Shown piece after piece: positions 38,565 to 47,928 of a DNA stretch of 64,000 bases. The notes beneath the pieces are model-generated. The model was not told the DNA's origin, did not search any database, and saw nothing but the letters and a program-made list of their open reading frames with translations. Source of the stretch: Sporosarcina luteola. GTDB taxonomy: Bacteria > Bacillota > Bacilli > Bacillales_A > Planococcaceae. Position 1 is the stretch's first letter. Each line of letters starts with the position of its first letter. The DNA is taken from assembly GCA_014204635.1 (NCBI GenBank), contig JACHLS010000003.1, positions 372,001-436,000 on the forward strand, written 5' to 3'. Both the position numbers and the translations under genes were made by a program.

Positions 38565-39556
38565 TACTTTGTTGCCCCTTGCCTTGTTTCATCAATCAGA
38601 TTGTCAATCAGACCATCAATATGGATTCCTTCTGCCTCGCCTTCATAGTTGACGAGCACTCTATGACGCAATGCCGGTTTGGCGACAGCTTTTATATCCG
38701 CAATGGACACATGGAATCGCCCTGCCATAAAAGCACGAGCTTTTGCTAAACGGATGATTGATTGCAGCCCCCTCGGACCGCTGCCATACTGGACATACTT
38801 TGTCCACATGTCCCCTGAACCATTGGATTCATAAGTGGAAGTGACCAAATCTACAGCATATTCAATCATGTCATCGGCGATGACAATCTCTTTGACCATT
38901 TCCTGAGCCATACAAATCTCTTTTTGTTCCATCACCTTACGGACTGAAATGCTTCTAGCACCAGTTGTACGCAACATGATTTCTTTCATTTCTTCTTTCG
39001 AAGGATACGGCAAAATAATTTTACATAGAAAACGGTCCATCTGGGCTTCCGGCAATGGATATGTCCCTTCCATTTCAATCGGGTTCTGGGTAGCAAGAAC
39101 GAAAAATGGTCTGGCCATCTTTCTTGTCTCGCCCATCACAGTCACAGTTTTCTCACCCATCGCTTCTAGCAGCGCACTCTGTGTTTTCGGTGTGGCTCGG
39201 TTTATTTCATCCGCCAACACCATTTGACTAAAGATCGGACCTTCTTTGAAAACAAAGCGTTGAGCTCCGTCTTCACTACGCTCCAATATACTAGTTCCCG
39301 TTATATCAGCAGGCATCAGATCCGGCGTAAATTGGATTCTGGAAAACGACAGATCCAGAACTTCGGAAATCGTGCGGATAAGCATCGTTTTTCCTAAACC
39401 CGGCAATCCTTCCAATAAGGCATGCCCATCAGCTAATATCGAAAATAGTGAGAAATCGATTGCTTCATGCTGGCCGACAATAAATGTACTTATTTCTTCT
39501 CTAACCGCACTCAACTTACTGCTCATTTCTCCAAATTGCTCCGGTGTAAATGACAT
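38564..39556 (-). CDS. MoxR-family AAA+ ATPase
   Basis: 330 residues from ATG 39556 (CGGAG eight bases upstream; frame open further but without support). Walker A LEGLPGLGKTM, Walker B MVLADEINRATPKTQSALLEAM, sensor 1 FVLATQNPIEMEGTYPLPEAQ, and the C-terminal lid with GPRGLQSIIRLAKARA. MoxR ATPases are thought to act as chaperones that remodel or load cofactors into partner complexes together with vWA proteins. Central energy-coupling gene of this operon. Confidence 0.94.
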   Translation of the reverse strand: MSFTPEQFGEMSSKLSAVREEISTFIVGQHEAIDFSLFSILADGHALLEGLPGLGKTMLIRTISEVLDLSFSRIQFTPDLMPADITGTSILERSEDGAQRFVFKEGPIFSQMVLADEINRATPKTQSALLEAMGEKTVTVMGETRKMARPFFVLATQNPIEMEGTYPLPEAQMDRFLCKIILPYPSKEEMKEIMLRTTGARSISVRKVMEQKEICMAQEMVKEIVIADDMIEYAVDLVTSTYESNGSGDMWTKYVQYGSGPRGLQSIIRLAKARAFMAGRFHVSIADIKAVAKPALRHRVLVNYEGEAEGIHIDGLIDNLIDETRQGATK

Positions 39557-39572
39557 GTCTACAACTCCGTTC

Positions 39573-41102
39573 TCATTCGATTGACGAAAAATAGTCAGAT
39601 AGAATCCGTTGCAAATCCGGTGACAATTCCATCCTCTCCGTGCTTCTAATATAGGAATCCTTATATTCACCAACAACTTCTTCGTAAGGGCGTACTGTCC
39701 CCCGCTCCACTAAGTCATCACGGTCATTCTCTTCAATGAAATTACCTTTACCCAAATTTCCCTGAACAACGGAAGGATCGCCGGATGACCCGAATCGATC
39801 AGCAGGGATGGAGAGAAGATCCCGCCCTCCGGTACCGGTTCCTGCGCCATTTCCACCTGATCCAGAACCTTGGCCTTGGCCCTGACCTTGGCCATGACCC
39901 TGACCTTGGCCTTGACCTTGACCTTGACCTTGGCCTTGGCCTTGACCCTGGCCTTGGCCCTGACCCTGGCCTTGGCCTTGACCCTGGCCTTGGCCTTGAC
40001 CCTGACCTTGGCCTTGACCCTGGCCTTGACCCTGGCCTTGGCCTTGACCTTGGCCTTGACCCTGACCTTGGCCTTGACCTTGGCCTTGACCCTGACCTTG
40101 GCCTTGACCCTGACCTTGACCCTGACCTTGGCCCCGGCCTTGGCCCTGACCTTGGCCTTGGCCTTGACCCTGGCCTTGGCCCTGACCAGACTGTTGACCG
40201 TTCGATTGATCGGCTGCTGCAGCTAAGGAAGGCAATGCAGGCACCTTTCCGATCTTGTTTAGAGCGCTTTGTGTTTGTCCAGTCTGGCGCGCCAGTTTAT
40301 CCGTAATATTCTGAAGATCTTTCAGTTCTTTTTGCTCCTCACTAGTCAATTGCTGTCCGGATTCTTCGGAACTGTCCTGATTTTTTTCTGCGAGGCGCTG
40401 TTCCTTCAACTTCAATTCTTTCTGTTTTTTAATAGCTTCCCGTAATAACTGCTCGGATGTTTCGGCCTGTTTTAACTCCTTCGCCAATTCCTCCAATTGC
40501 CGCTTCATTTCATCTGTTTTCTGTTCTTTTGACATCTTTTCAATTTCTTTTGTAAACTCTTTTACGATTTCCTTTTCAGCTTTTTCCGATTTCGCTTCCA
40601 TTTGTGCTTCAGAAGGAAACAGGATGAGAAGGCTCAATATAAACGCGGAGAAGCAAAAACTGATTAGCATTACGCTATTCCAAATTTTTTTCTTTCGTTT
40701 TTTAAAAAGATGGAATGCTGATTCTAATTCGCCTTCTGCTTGTTGAACCAATAACGCCCCTACAGCGGAGTTCTCCAACCGAGCATCCACAGCGGTGACA
40801 AGAAGATTTTCCGGGAAATAATGGTCAAGTTTCCACTTGGCCTCTTCGTAGGTAACTCTGCGTAAAAAAATATAAACAATTGTTGCTGCTATTCCTGCAC
40901 TTGCTGCTGCAATAGCAATCCATTCATAATTAGGGAGGACAAACAGCCGGGAAGAGACCATCACTAGAACTGCTCCTAAAACTGCCAAGAATAAACCAGT
41001 TTGGATCAGATAAAGCGTTTTTTCGACTTGCAGTCTCCACTTTGCTTTTTGGATAAAGATACGCAATATTCCTTTCCGCACTATCCATCCCCTGCCCTTC
41101 AT
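39573..41102 (-). CDS. Membrane protein with long Gly-Gln repeat
   Basis: 509 residues. Three membrane helices (TLYLIQTGLFLAVLGAVLVM; IAIAAASAGIAATIVYIFL; SVMLISFCFSAFILSLLILF), a Lys/Glu coiled coil (about 165-280), a repeat of roughly 107 residues made almost only of Gly-Gln pairs (one GR, one GH), a Gly/Ser-rich spacer and a conserved-looking acidic C-terminus (PYEEVVGEYKDSYIRSTERM). Layout recalls DUF4175-like proteins but identity is not established. ATG 41102 overlaps the permease stop (ATGA); GTG 41081 with AGGGGA upstream is an alternative. Confidence 0.8.
   Translation of the reverse strand: MKGRGWIVRKGILRIFIQKAKWRLQVEKTLYLIQTGLFLAVLGAVLVMVSSRLFVLPNYEWIAIAAASAGIAATIVYIFLRRVTYEEAKWKLDHYFPENLLVTAVDARLENSAVGALLVQQAEGELESAFHLFKKRKKKIWNSVMLISFCFSAFILSLLILFPSEAQMEAKSEKAEKEIVKEFTKEIEKMSKEQKTDEMKRQLEELAKELKQAETSEQLLREAIKKQKELKLKEQRLAEKNQDSSEESGQQLTSEEQKELKDLQNITDKLARQTGQTQSALNKIGKVPALPSLAAAADQSNGQQSGQGQGQGQGQGQGQGQGRGQGQGQGQGQGQGQGQGQGQGQGQGQGQGQGQGQGQGQGQGQGQGQGQGQGQGQGQGQGQGQGQGQGQGQGQGQGQGQGHGQGQGQGQGSGSGGNGAGTGTGGRDLLSIPADRFGSSGDPSVVQGNLGKGNFIEENDRDDLVERGTVRPYEEVVGEYKDSYIRSTERMELSPDLQRILSDYFSSIE
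39868..40188. repeat. Hexanucleotide repeat encoding poly(Gly-Gln)
   Basis: About 53 tandem hexamers of the form (C/T)CTTG(G/A)C variants on the plus strand, GGN-CAR on the coding strand. Third-position variation (GGC/GGT/GGG, CAA/CAG) shows it is selected at protein level or old, but such a tract should be prone to slippage. Length changes in steps of six keep frame. Confidence 0.95.
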
Positions 41103-41947
41103 CTATATTTGTTTGTATTGACTCGCAACTTACGTACAGCGATTCCAATAGATACAACAGTAAGGAATCCATAGAATATCAAAAATCCAATCCAGATCGG
41201 AAAATCCACATGAGTCAATTCCTCCACTATCCCAAAGACATTTGGTGAAAGGAATGACGCGAAGAGAACTCCTGGATTGATTGATGCCAGAAAATGACCG
41301 AAATAGGAGGGCGTCACCATTGTCCCCATTTGACTCATTTCTTTCATTCGCATCGTAATGATAAATAGAAAACCGGTAACTACGGATAAAAACAACATGG
41401 TTCCATAGGTAGCAATCATGGAGACGACTGTTTTCCTGATCAAAGTGGAAAACATGACACCCATGCTTCCGAATGCCAATAAAATAACAAACAAAAACAA
41501 AAATATTTTAATAAAATCCCAAGGAGATATGCCTCCGAACAAAAATACCAAACTATAGACAGGCATTCCCGCTATAATCAGAAACAGTAAAAATGCAACG
41601 GAAGACATTAACTTCCCTGATATGATCTGAAACGAACTTTGGGATGTTGTCAATAAAATCGGCAATGTCTGCTTTTCCCGTTCTGAACTAATTGCCCCAG
41701 CCGTCAATCCAGGGGCTGTGAAAAGCACCAGACCTAATTGAATAAAGGAGAGAAACGCAAACAAGACAAAACTCTCACTCGGCCGAAAATACGAGTGGCC
41801 GGATATCGTAACAGTTAGGAAAATGTATCCGAATACAAAGATGCACATGGCCAGAAGGAAAAACAACATCCCGTTAAATGATTTGAACGACCTAAAACGT
41901 AGTTTAAGTTCTTTGAATAGAACCGGATTTGTACCCATCCATTTCAT
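41099..41947 (-). CDS. ABC-2 type transporter permease
   Basis: 282 residues with six hydrophobic segments. The loop GAISSEREKQTLPILLTTSQS is the hallmark of ABC-2 permeases (coupling helix region). Partner of the ATPase encoded one base upstream. Direction of transport is probably export. The pair may move a substrate of, or help assemble, the MoxR/vWA complex. Confidence 0.88.
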   Translation of the reverse strand: MKWMGTNPVLFKELKLRFRSFKSFNGMLFFLLAMCIFVFGYIFLTVTISGHSYFRPSESFVLFAFLSFIQLGLVLFTAPGLTAGAISSEREKQTLPILLTTSQSSFQIISGKLMSSVAFLLFLIIAGMPVYSLVFLFGGISPWDFIKIFLFLFVILLAFGSMGVMFSTLIRKTVVSMIATYGTMLFLSVVTGFLFIITMRMKEMSQMGTMVTPSYFGHFLASINPGVLFASFLSPNVFGIVEELTHVDFPIWIGFLIFYGFLTVVSIGIAVRKLRVNTNKYR

Positions 41948-41948
41948 T

Positions 41949-42881
41949 TCAATCGGCTCCCTTCGTTATTTCCATAAATACATCTTCTAGATTAGTGACA
42001 TGTTCCATGAATGACACAACCGGAATATCCTTTTTGACCGCTTGTTGCAATAATGAAATTTGTTCTCCTTCAGATCCAACATATTTAAATGTAATTCCAT
42101 CACCCGACTCCAACATATCGATCGAAGAAATATGCGGTTGTTCCTCAAAGAAAGAGATAGCCTCATTGATTGCATGAACCGCTACTTTTACAGTAATGAC
42201 TTTTTCGCCTTGCAGTTTCATTTGTATTTCGGCAACGGACCCATGCGCAATCAGTTTTCCATTGTCTATCACGCCGATTTCATCGCACATTTCTGCTAAT
42301 TCCGGTAAGATATGGGAAGATATCATGATGGTCTTCCCCATTTTTTTGAGAGTTTTCAAGATATCTCTCATTTCCACTCGAGCACGGGGATCTAATCCAG
42401 AAGCCGGCTCATCTAAAATAAGAACTTTCGGATCATGGATGAGACTTCGCGCAAGACAGAGCCTTTGCTTCATCCCACGCGAAAGAAGATCTACATAGGA
42501 AGATCTTTTATGTGACAAGTTTACAAGCTCGAGTAATTGCGGAATCAACTTTTTGCGTTCATCTGCAGGAATCCCGTAGCTTGCTCCGTAAAAATCCAAA
42601 TACTCTTCTGCCTTCAATTGATCGTAAACTCCGAAAAAATCCGGCATATATCCAATCAGTTTACGAACAGCGGCAGGCTTTTCCCGAACATTCACCCCAT
42701 TAATATGTACCTCACCGGAAGTGGCTTGCAATAAGGTCGCTAAAATTAGAAATGTGGTCGATTTTCCCGCACCGTTCGCTCCGACAAAACCAAAAACCGT
42801 ACCTTCATTTAAAGTTAAATGTAAGTTATCCAATGCAGTGAATGAACCATACTTTTTAGTGAGTCCCTTAATTTCTATCAT
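41949..42881 (-). CDS. ABC transporter ATP-binding protein
   Basis: 310 residues. Walker A GANGAGKSTT, signature LSRGMKQRLCLARSL (SRG in place of SGG), Walker B VLILDEPASGLDP, H-loop MISSHIL. C-terminal extension of about 90 residues as in export-type DrrA/CcmA/GldA-like ATPases. ATGA-type overlap with the upstream gene. Confidence 0.93.
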   Translation of the reverse strand: MIEIKGLTKKYGSFTALDNLHLTLNEGTVFGFVGANGAGKSTTFLILATLLQATSGEVHINGVNVREKPAAVRKLIGYMPDFFGVYDQLKAEEYLDFYGASYGIPADERKKLIPQLLELVNLSHKRSSYVDLLSRGMKQRLCLARSLIHDPKVLILDEPASGLDPRARVEMRDILKTLKKMGKTIMISSHILPELAEMCDEIGVIDNGKLIAHGSVAEIQMKLQGEKVITVKVAVHAINEAISFFEEQPHISSIDMLESGDGITFKYVGSEGEQISLLQQAVKKDIPVVSFMEHVTNLEDVFMEITKGAD

Positions 42882-45292
42882 TTCACCACCTCGCCTTCAA
42901 TTTGTAATTGTGGTGCCTGCGCCTCTGTTCCACTTTGGTTATCATGGAAAGCCATCCGGACTTTCACTTGGCCATCAGCAGTCACATAAGGATTTGGACG
43001 GTCCATTGTAATTTTTTTATCACCAGGCAGCGGATCAAATTGTCCTGATTCTCTATTCCAAATGCTTACTCCATAAAGATTAGTTTGAATTTTGGATAAT
43101 TCGATCGTTTTCCATTTTACTTTTTCCTTTAGAATTTCCTCTGGGATTTGCCAAGTTTGAATATAGACTTCTTCATCAAAGTAGTAGACATTGGGTTGGA
43201 TACCACCCGCATATGCTTCATAGTTATTCGGCTCAGACAGAAGCTGGACTTCCATTGATTCCGGATCGACAATGAACACGCCGTTTATTTCAACCTGTGC
43301 ATCAATTGGCTGCAACACCATCGTTAAAGCAGAAGTTTTCGCCGTTTTGACATGTTCCAAATTGACATCAATTAATTGTGTATCCGTATAACCCGAAATC
43401 ATTGGTTTCTGTGCCGTTGTCATGAACGAATCGGAGAACATGATGATGCTATCTTTTCTCATTTTTAACAAGTCATCAGTCGGAGTCGGATTGGAACCGT
43501 AATACATTTGGTTGTTTGGTCTCTTGGCAAGCAGGGCTGTTGTCTTTAATGTTTCTTTTACATCCACTGTCTCACCAGGACCTAGATCGCCTATTTTTAT
43601 TTGTCTCGTACCCGACCAAATGATCATATCTGTCAGTGCAAATGGAAAATGGTTTGTTACAGTACCCGAAAGTTCTCGATCGCGCACTACCAGATCGGTT
43701 TCAATGGATCCTTCGGAAGAAATGGATGTTCTTCCTGCCAATGAAGCAACATTCCAATACCCTATGTCTCGCAAATGCATTTTTAAGCCTGTGGGATCTC
43801 GCTCAAGTATTGCTTTCTTGTGAGCCTCTATTGGCGAAGGTCCAAAAAACATATTTCCCGAAGATGACGTTGACAGAGAGGTTGTATTGGGAGCTCTAAA
43901 AGTGAAATCTCCTGATTTATTCGTCAAGATTGTTTCAACAAAATAGCCTTCCATCCCGCCATCCGGCAAAACATTCATTATGGCGGTCTGCTGAAGTTGT
44001 GCCTTTCCAATCCGGTCTTTCGCCCCATACGCAAATATAAAAATTGAAGTCATAATTGCAATGGCCGGGACTATCCACCAAGCATGTTCCCTCTTATCCT
44101 TCTTTTTCAACAAGATATATAAAACTGGGACAATTATAATAATGTACAGTATAATAATTCCAACTAAAATTGGAGCCGATACTTTAAATGAAGGAAATAG
44201 TTCGTTTGCTTCTCCCATCGTATACCGGATTGCTTCCAAAGGATTTTCATCATAGACGGGTGCGTTTACCAATTGTTTTTGTATCGGTGCATTTAGAATT
44301 TCATTCCACCACGCTGTAGCTCCTGCCATCTTGGAAAAGGGTTCATCCCCAAATGAGAAGGATGTCTGGATAATAGCCCCTTGCCCTACTTTTCGAATAC
44401 CCGCTAATGAATTATTCCCTGCACCATATAATAATTGCGCTCCCTCTCGAAGCGATGTTTTAGAGGCGGCAATGGCTGAGTCAAATTGCTCAGAATCTGC
44501 CCATTCATTTAACACTGACGCTTCGATTGTCGTTTTTCCTTCATTATTCAAGGGAAGCAAATCTGCAAATACGCCTGTTTCGGCATTCAATTGCTCTGAG
44601 TCGCCGAAAACGGCAATTCCCCCTTCTTTCACCCAATCCAGCAATGCTTGCTGTTCTTTAGCGGATAAATCTGCGACAGGATATTCATCAAAAATGATGA
44701 AATCGGTCGCACCCCAGCCCGCAGATTCTACAGGAAATTGACTGCTGCCGACTTTTGAAGCATCAATCAATTGTGGGGTTGAACTATTCGGAAATCTGAC
44801 GCCTCGCAATCCGACAAGACGATCCATATTGCTTGTAAAAGCAGTGATCAGTTTGACGTCGTCATAATACAGAGCTGTCACTATTTGTTTGGAACCTTTA
44901 TAGTCAATCTCCTTCCCTTTCTTCCACCCGCCTTCATAAAAATGAATACCCTTTGAATGGCTTGACGGACCATACATGTTGTAGTCATACATCCTTGGGA
45001 TGACAAATGTTATGGTTTTGGTCTCCCCTGCTCCAATATCCAGAGGGAAAGACTCTCCGATACCCGAATCATAAGATTGCTGCAGATCAATGACGACATC
45101 ACCACTAAATGCAGTGCCTTTGTTTTCGATAACAATTGTCACCGGTGCTCCTCTGCCATATTTCGCTTTTCCATCTATGCCAGCTGTGACCTTAGCATGC
45201 AGTTCTGGTGCAGCGCTTGCATGAGTGAGCGGGGCAGCTAACAAAGCGATCATGAACAGAAGGATAATTCCCCACCTGTTGTGTTTACACAT
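42878..45292 (-). CDS. Large exported membrane protein, first operon gene
   Basis: 804 residues. Signal peptide (GIILLFMIALLAAPLTHASA, cleavage after ASA likely), an extracytoplasmic beta-sandwich region of about 370 residues, with FIIFDEYPVADLSAKEQQALLDW and GGIAVFGDSEQL resembling an amidotransferase-like fold, two central helices (ILVGIIILYIIIIVPVLYIL; AWWIVPAIAIMTSIFIFAYG) and a second exposed beta-rich part of 370 residues. GGGAGGG precedes ATG 45292. No enzymatic motif recognised; probably the substrate-facing or scaffold component of the ABC/MoxR system. Confidence 0.82.
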   Translation of the reverse strand: MCKHNRWGIILLFMIALLAAPLTHASAAPELHAKVTAGIDGKAKYGRGAPVTIVIENKGTAFSGDVVIDLQQSYDSGIGESFPLDIGAGETKTITFVIPRMYDYNMYGPSSHSKGIHFYEGGWKKGKEIDYKGSKQIVTALYYDDVKLITAFTSNMDRLVGLRGVRFPNSSTPQLIDASKVGSSQFPVESAGWGATDFIIFDEYPVADLSAKEQQALLDWVKEGGIAVFGDSEQLNAETGVFADLLPLNNEGKTTIEASVLNEWADSEQFDSAIAASKTSLREGAQLLYGAGNNSLAGIRKVGQGAIIQTSFSFGDEPFSKMAGATAWWNEILNAPIQKQLVNAPVYDENPLEAIRYTMGEANELFPSFKVSAPILVGIIILYIIIIVPVLYILLKKKDKREHAWWIVPAIAIMTSIFIFAYGAKDRIGKAQLQQTAIMNVLPDGGMEGYFVETILTNKSGDFTFRAPNTTSLSTSSSGNMFFGPSPIEAHKKAILERDPTGLKMHLRDIGYWNVASLAGRTSISSEGSIETDLVVRDRELSGTVTNHFPFALTDMIIWSGTRQIKIGDLGPGETVDVKETLKTTALLAKRPNNQMYYGSNPTPTDDLLKMRKDSIIMFSDSFMTTAQKPMISGYTDTQLIDVNLEHVKTAKTSALTMVLQPIDAQVEINGVFIVDPESMEVQLLSEPNNYEAYAGGIQPNVYYFDEEVYIQTWQIPEEILKEKVKWKTIELSKIQTNLYGVSIWNRESGQFDPLPGDKKITMDRPNPYVTADGQVKVRMAFHDNQSGTEAQAPQLQIEGEVVK

Positions 45293-45382
45293 TCCAATAA
45301 CCCTCCCATCAATAGGCTCGATTGTTTGAATCTATCTTTCTCGTAAATTAGTACGTCAGCTAAGAGTTAAAGTTCCCTTTAA

Positions 45383-46276
45383 TTACAACTCCGTCTCTTT
45401 TCTGAATTTCTCCGCTCGTTTTTCAACTATGTTTCCAAAAGCCGCTACTTGTTTTAAGGAAAAGGTCGAATCATAACCGATTAACCATGTGTCTCTTGTC
45501 AATTCGAACTCTTCTTCGCTATTCAAAAGAGGAATCATATGGACATCCTCGTCTCCGTGCAGCGTAATGGATGGCAATATGGCATAGCCGATGCCATTTA
45601 ACGCAAGCTGCTTGCATGTCTCGATTTGATCGACAGTGATTTGCCTTTTCGGATATTTAGAGAAATGACGTTGCCACCATCGTTGAATTTCCATGTAGTA
45701 ATTGGAGTCACTCTTAAATTGGATGAAGGGACGATCACTATTTTTCAACTCATCGATAGATGTGATTTCCTTATCAACTAAATAGAGTTGGTCTCGGAAA
45801 AGATAAGTTTTCCGGCTCTTCCAATCAACTTGTCCGCGAACAATGCCAACATGCGCTTCACCTTCATACAATGCTTTCACAATTTCGGAGCTCCACCCGG
45901 TCATCAAAGAAATCTTAGCATCCGGATATAGATTTACGTATTCTTTCAGCACTTGGGGCAGCCACGTTTGCCCTACAATTGAAGCGCATGCGATTTTTAA
46001 TGTTCCATACACCTTATTTCCAAGTGATGCAATGAGTTCGGCTGTGTCCTCTTTTTTAGCGATTGTTTCATTCGCATAAGCAATGACAAGCTCTCCCGCC
46101 GGCGTCGGCTCCAACCCTTTTTGGGAACGGACAAACAAAAGAGTCCCCCACTCCTTCTCAATCGTCTGCAAACGTTGCGATAAAGCGGGCTGTGAAAGAA
46201 ATAGCCGTTCGGCGGCCTTTCTCATATTTCCTTCTTCGTACAAAGCTTTAATAATTTCCAATTCAGTCGTTGTCAT
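45383..46276 (-). CDS. LysR-family transcriptional regulator
   Basis: 297 residues. N-terminal winged helix EGNMRKAAERLFLSQPALSQRLQTIEKEWG, then a LysR substrate-binding domain (TLKIACASIVGQTWLPQVLKEYV, GIGYAILPSI). Its start overlaps the end of the MFS gene by 14 bases, so it is probably made with the exporter and may control it. It ends 90 bases before the MoxR operon with no terminator seen, so read-through is possible. Confidence 0.92.
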   Translation of the reverse strand: MTTTELEIIKALYEEGNMRKAAERLFLSQPALSQRLQTIEKEWGTLLFVRSQKGLEPTPAGELVIAYANETIAKKEDTAELIASLGNKVYGTLKIACASIVGQTWLPQVLKEYVNLYPDAKISLMTGWSSEIVKALYEGEAHVGIVRGQVDWKSRKTYLFRDQLYLVDKEITSIDELKNSDRPFIQFKSDSNYYMEIQRWWQRHFSKYPKRQITVDQIETCKQLALNGIGYAILPSITLHGDEDVHMIPLLNSEEEFELTRDTWLIGYDSTFSLKQVAAFGNIVEKRAEKFRKETEL

Positions 46277-47759
46277 GTCCAGTCACCTTTCCACGCGGAA
46301 TCCGCATAATGAAAATAAAGCTAATTACAGCAAATAGAGCAACCGCTCCATATACCCATTGCAACGAATGATCAAGACCTACTTGTAATTCAACAAGTTC
46401 CTCATGCGGAAGGCGATTTCTCGATTCCTCTGTCAGCAAAGCATTGATATCATTTACATCATATTGAACATTTTTCTTTGTAAAAAAGGATATAAGGGAA
46501 CTATTTAAAACTGCTCCGAAAATCGCTGCTCCAACCGTATTTCCAAAATTCCGCATAAACATATTTGCAGCTGTAGCCGCCCCTCTTTCCACATGGGAAA
46601 CAGTCCCTTGGATCGTTACAATAAAGGATGTGCTCGTGAGCCCCATACCGACTCCGATAAAAAAACTGGAGATAGCTGCCCAAATCGGACCGGATCCGGC
46701 GTTCATCAAGACAAATAAGACAGAGCCGATAATTAAAGAAACTCCTCCTGCAAAAGAAACGGGAAATGGTCCATAGCGGAGCAGCAAATGCCCGGCAATC
46801 GACGAGGAGATCGGCCATCCGATCGACATGGCTGTCAACGTAAAGCCGGCAATGATGGCTGGCTGCTCCATGACTCCCGTTACATACGTCGGCAAATAGG
46901 ATGACACACCTATCAAAATGACGCCAGTTGTCAACGAAACGATATTGGCATATAAAATAGTTGGATTTTTCCAGAGAGTGAACGGGATCATCGGGTTCTC
47001 AACCTTACGCTCTACAGCTGCAAACAGGAGGAGAAGCAAGATGCCAATGACTAACAACAACACACTTAGGAAGGAAATCCGGTCAAAGGATTGTCCCCCT
47101 TCCACAAGCCAAAACAGAATGATGGATAGAGAACTCGTTAATAGGATGGCTCCTTTACTATCGATGACTGCTTTGCCCTCTACAGGAGGTTCATGTAAAA
47201 AGAAATAGATCCCTGCCATGGCTAGCAATCCAAGTGGAACATTCACCCAAAACACGTAACTCCAATCTAGATACGAGACAATCATTCCGCCGATCACAGG
47301 GCCCGAAACAGCCGAAATGCCCCATACACTCGAAAGATAGCCTTGTATTTTAGCACGTTCCTCCGTAGAGTAGATATCTCCGACAATGGTAGTTGCAATC
47401 GGCATCACAGCTCCTGCACCTAATCCCTGGATCAGCCGGAATACAATGAGCTGTTCCATGGATCCTGCCAATCCGCAAAGGATAGAACCAACAAGGAAAA
47501 TTGTCAGCCCGATAAAAAAAATCGGCTTCCTCCCAAAAAGATCAGCCAATTTTCCGTAAATTAACACTGTAACAGTACTCATCAGCAGATAAGCTGAAAA
47601 AATCCAACTATAACGAGAAAAACCACCTAAATCGGAGGCTATCGCTGGCATCGCAGTTGAAACAATGGTCGCTTCCACAGCTCCTACAAACATCGCAAGC
47701 ATGACAGACACTAGAACCAAAGGCCGCTTGGTCTTCTTTTGCATCTCTTTCAATTCCAC
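46263..47759 (-). CDS. MFS exporter, DHA2 (EmrB/QacA) type, 14 TM
   Basis: 498 residues. N-terminal VLVSVMLAMFVGAVEATIVSTAMPAIASDLGG is the DHA2 motif (D1-type acidic residue in TM1), motif A GKLADLFGRKP, motif C GISAVSGPVIGG. About 14 hydrophobic segments. Likely a proton-driven multidrug or metabolite exporter. GTG 47759 follows GGAGGAG closely; ATG 47744 (MQKKTKRP) is the alternative. Confidence 0.88.
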   Translation of the reverse strand: MELKEMQKKTKRPLVLVSVMLAMFVGAVEATIVSTAMPAIASDLGGFSRYSWIFSAYLLMSTVTVLIYGKLADLFGRKPIFFIGLTIFLVGSILCGLAGSMEQLIVFRLIQGLGAGAVMPIATTIVGDIYSTEERAKIQGYLSSVWGISAVSGPVIGGMIVSYLDWSYVFWVNVPLGLLAMAGIYFFLHEPPVEGKAVIDSKGAILLTSSLSIILFWLVEGGQSFDRISFLSVLLLVIGILLLLLFAAVERKVENPMIPFTLWKNPTILYANIVSLTTGVILIGVSSYLPTYVTGVMEQPAIIAGFTLTAMSIGWPISSSIAGHLLLRYGPFPVSFAGGVSLIIGSVLFVLMNAGSGPIWAAISSFFIGVGMGLTSTSFIVTIQGTVSHVERGAATAANMFMRNFGNTVGAAIFGAVLNSSLISFFTKKNVQYDVNDINALLTEESRNRLPHEELVELQVGLDHSLQWVYGAVALFAVISFIFIMRIPRGKVTGHDND

Positions 47760-47839
47760 CCATCTCCTCCCAAAAAACAATATATCGACTGGATCAAGAA
47801 CTCCACGGAACCGAGCACATGTATAGACAGCCTAAATAA

Positions 47840-47861
47840 TAAAAGGCCCCTTTACGGAGCC
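47840..47861 (-). terminator. Terminator of cbpB
   Basis: Minus-strand GGCTCC-GTAAA-GGGGCC (one G-T pair), then TTTTATTATT. About 68 bases after the cbpB stop. Confidence 0.6.
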
Positions 47862-47928
47862 TATGATCTCATCCTATCGAGCCGTTCGTAAAGGATTTAG
47901 CAATCAAATCTGACGATACATGCATTGG

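Noticed and set aside
39557..39676. 40-codon N-terminal extension of the first MoxR protein
   Set aside because: It overlaps the end of the repeat-protein gene without SD; ATG 39556 has SD and the expected MoxR start.
39785..40306. Long plus-strand frames rich in Leu/Asp/Gly or Ala/Leu/Thr opposite the Gly-Gln repeat
   Set aside because: They arise because the hexamer repeat contains no stop in several frames; no ribosome site, and the minus-strand gene explains the region.
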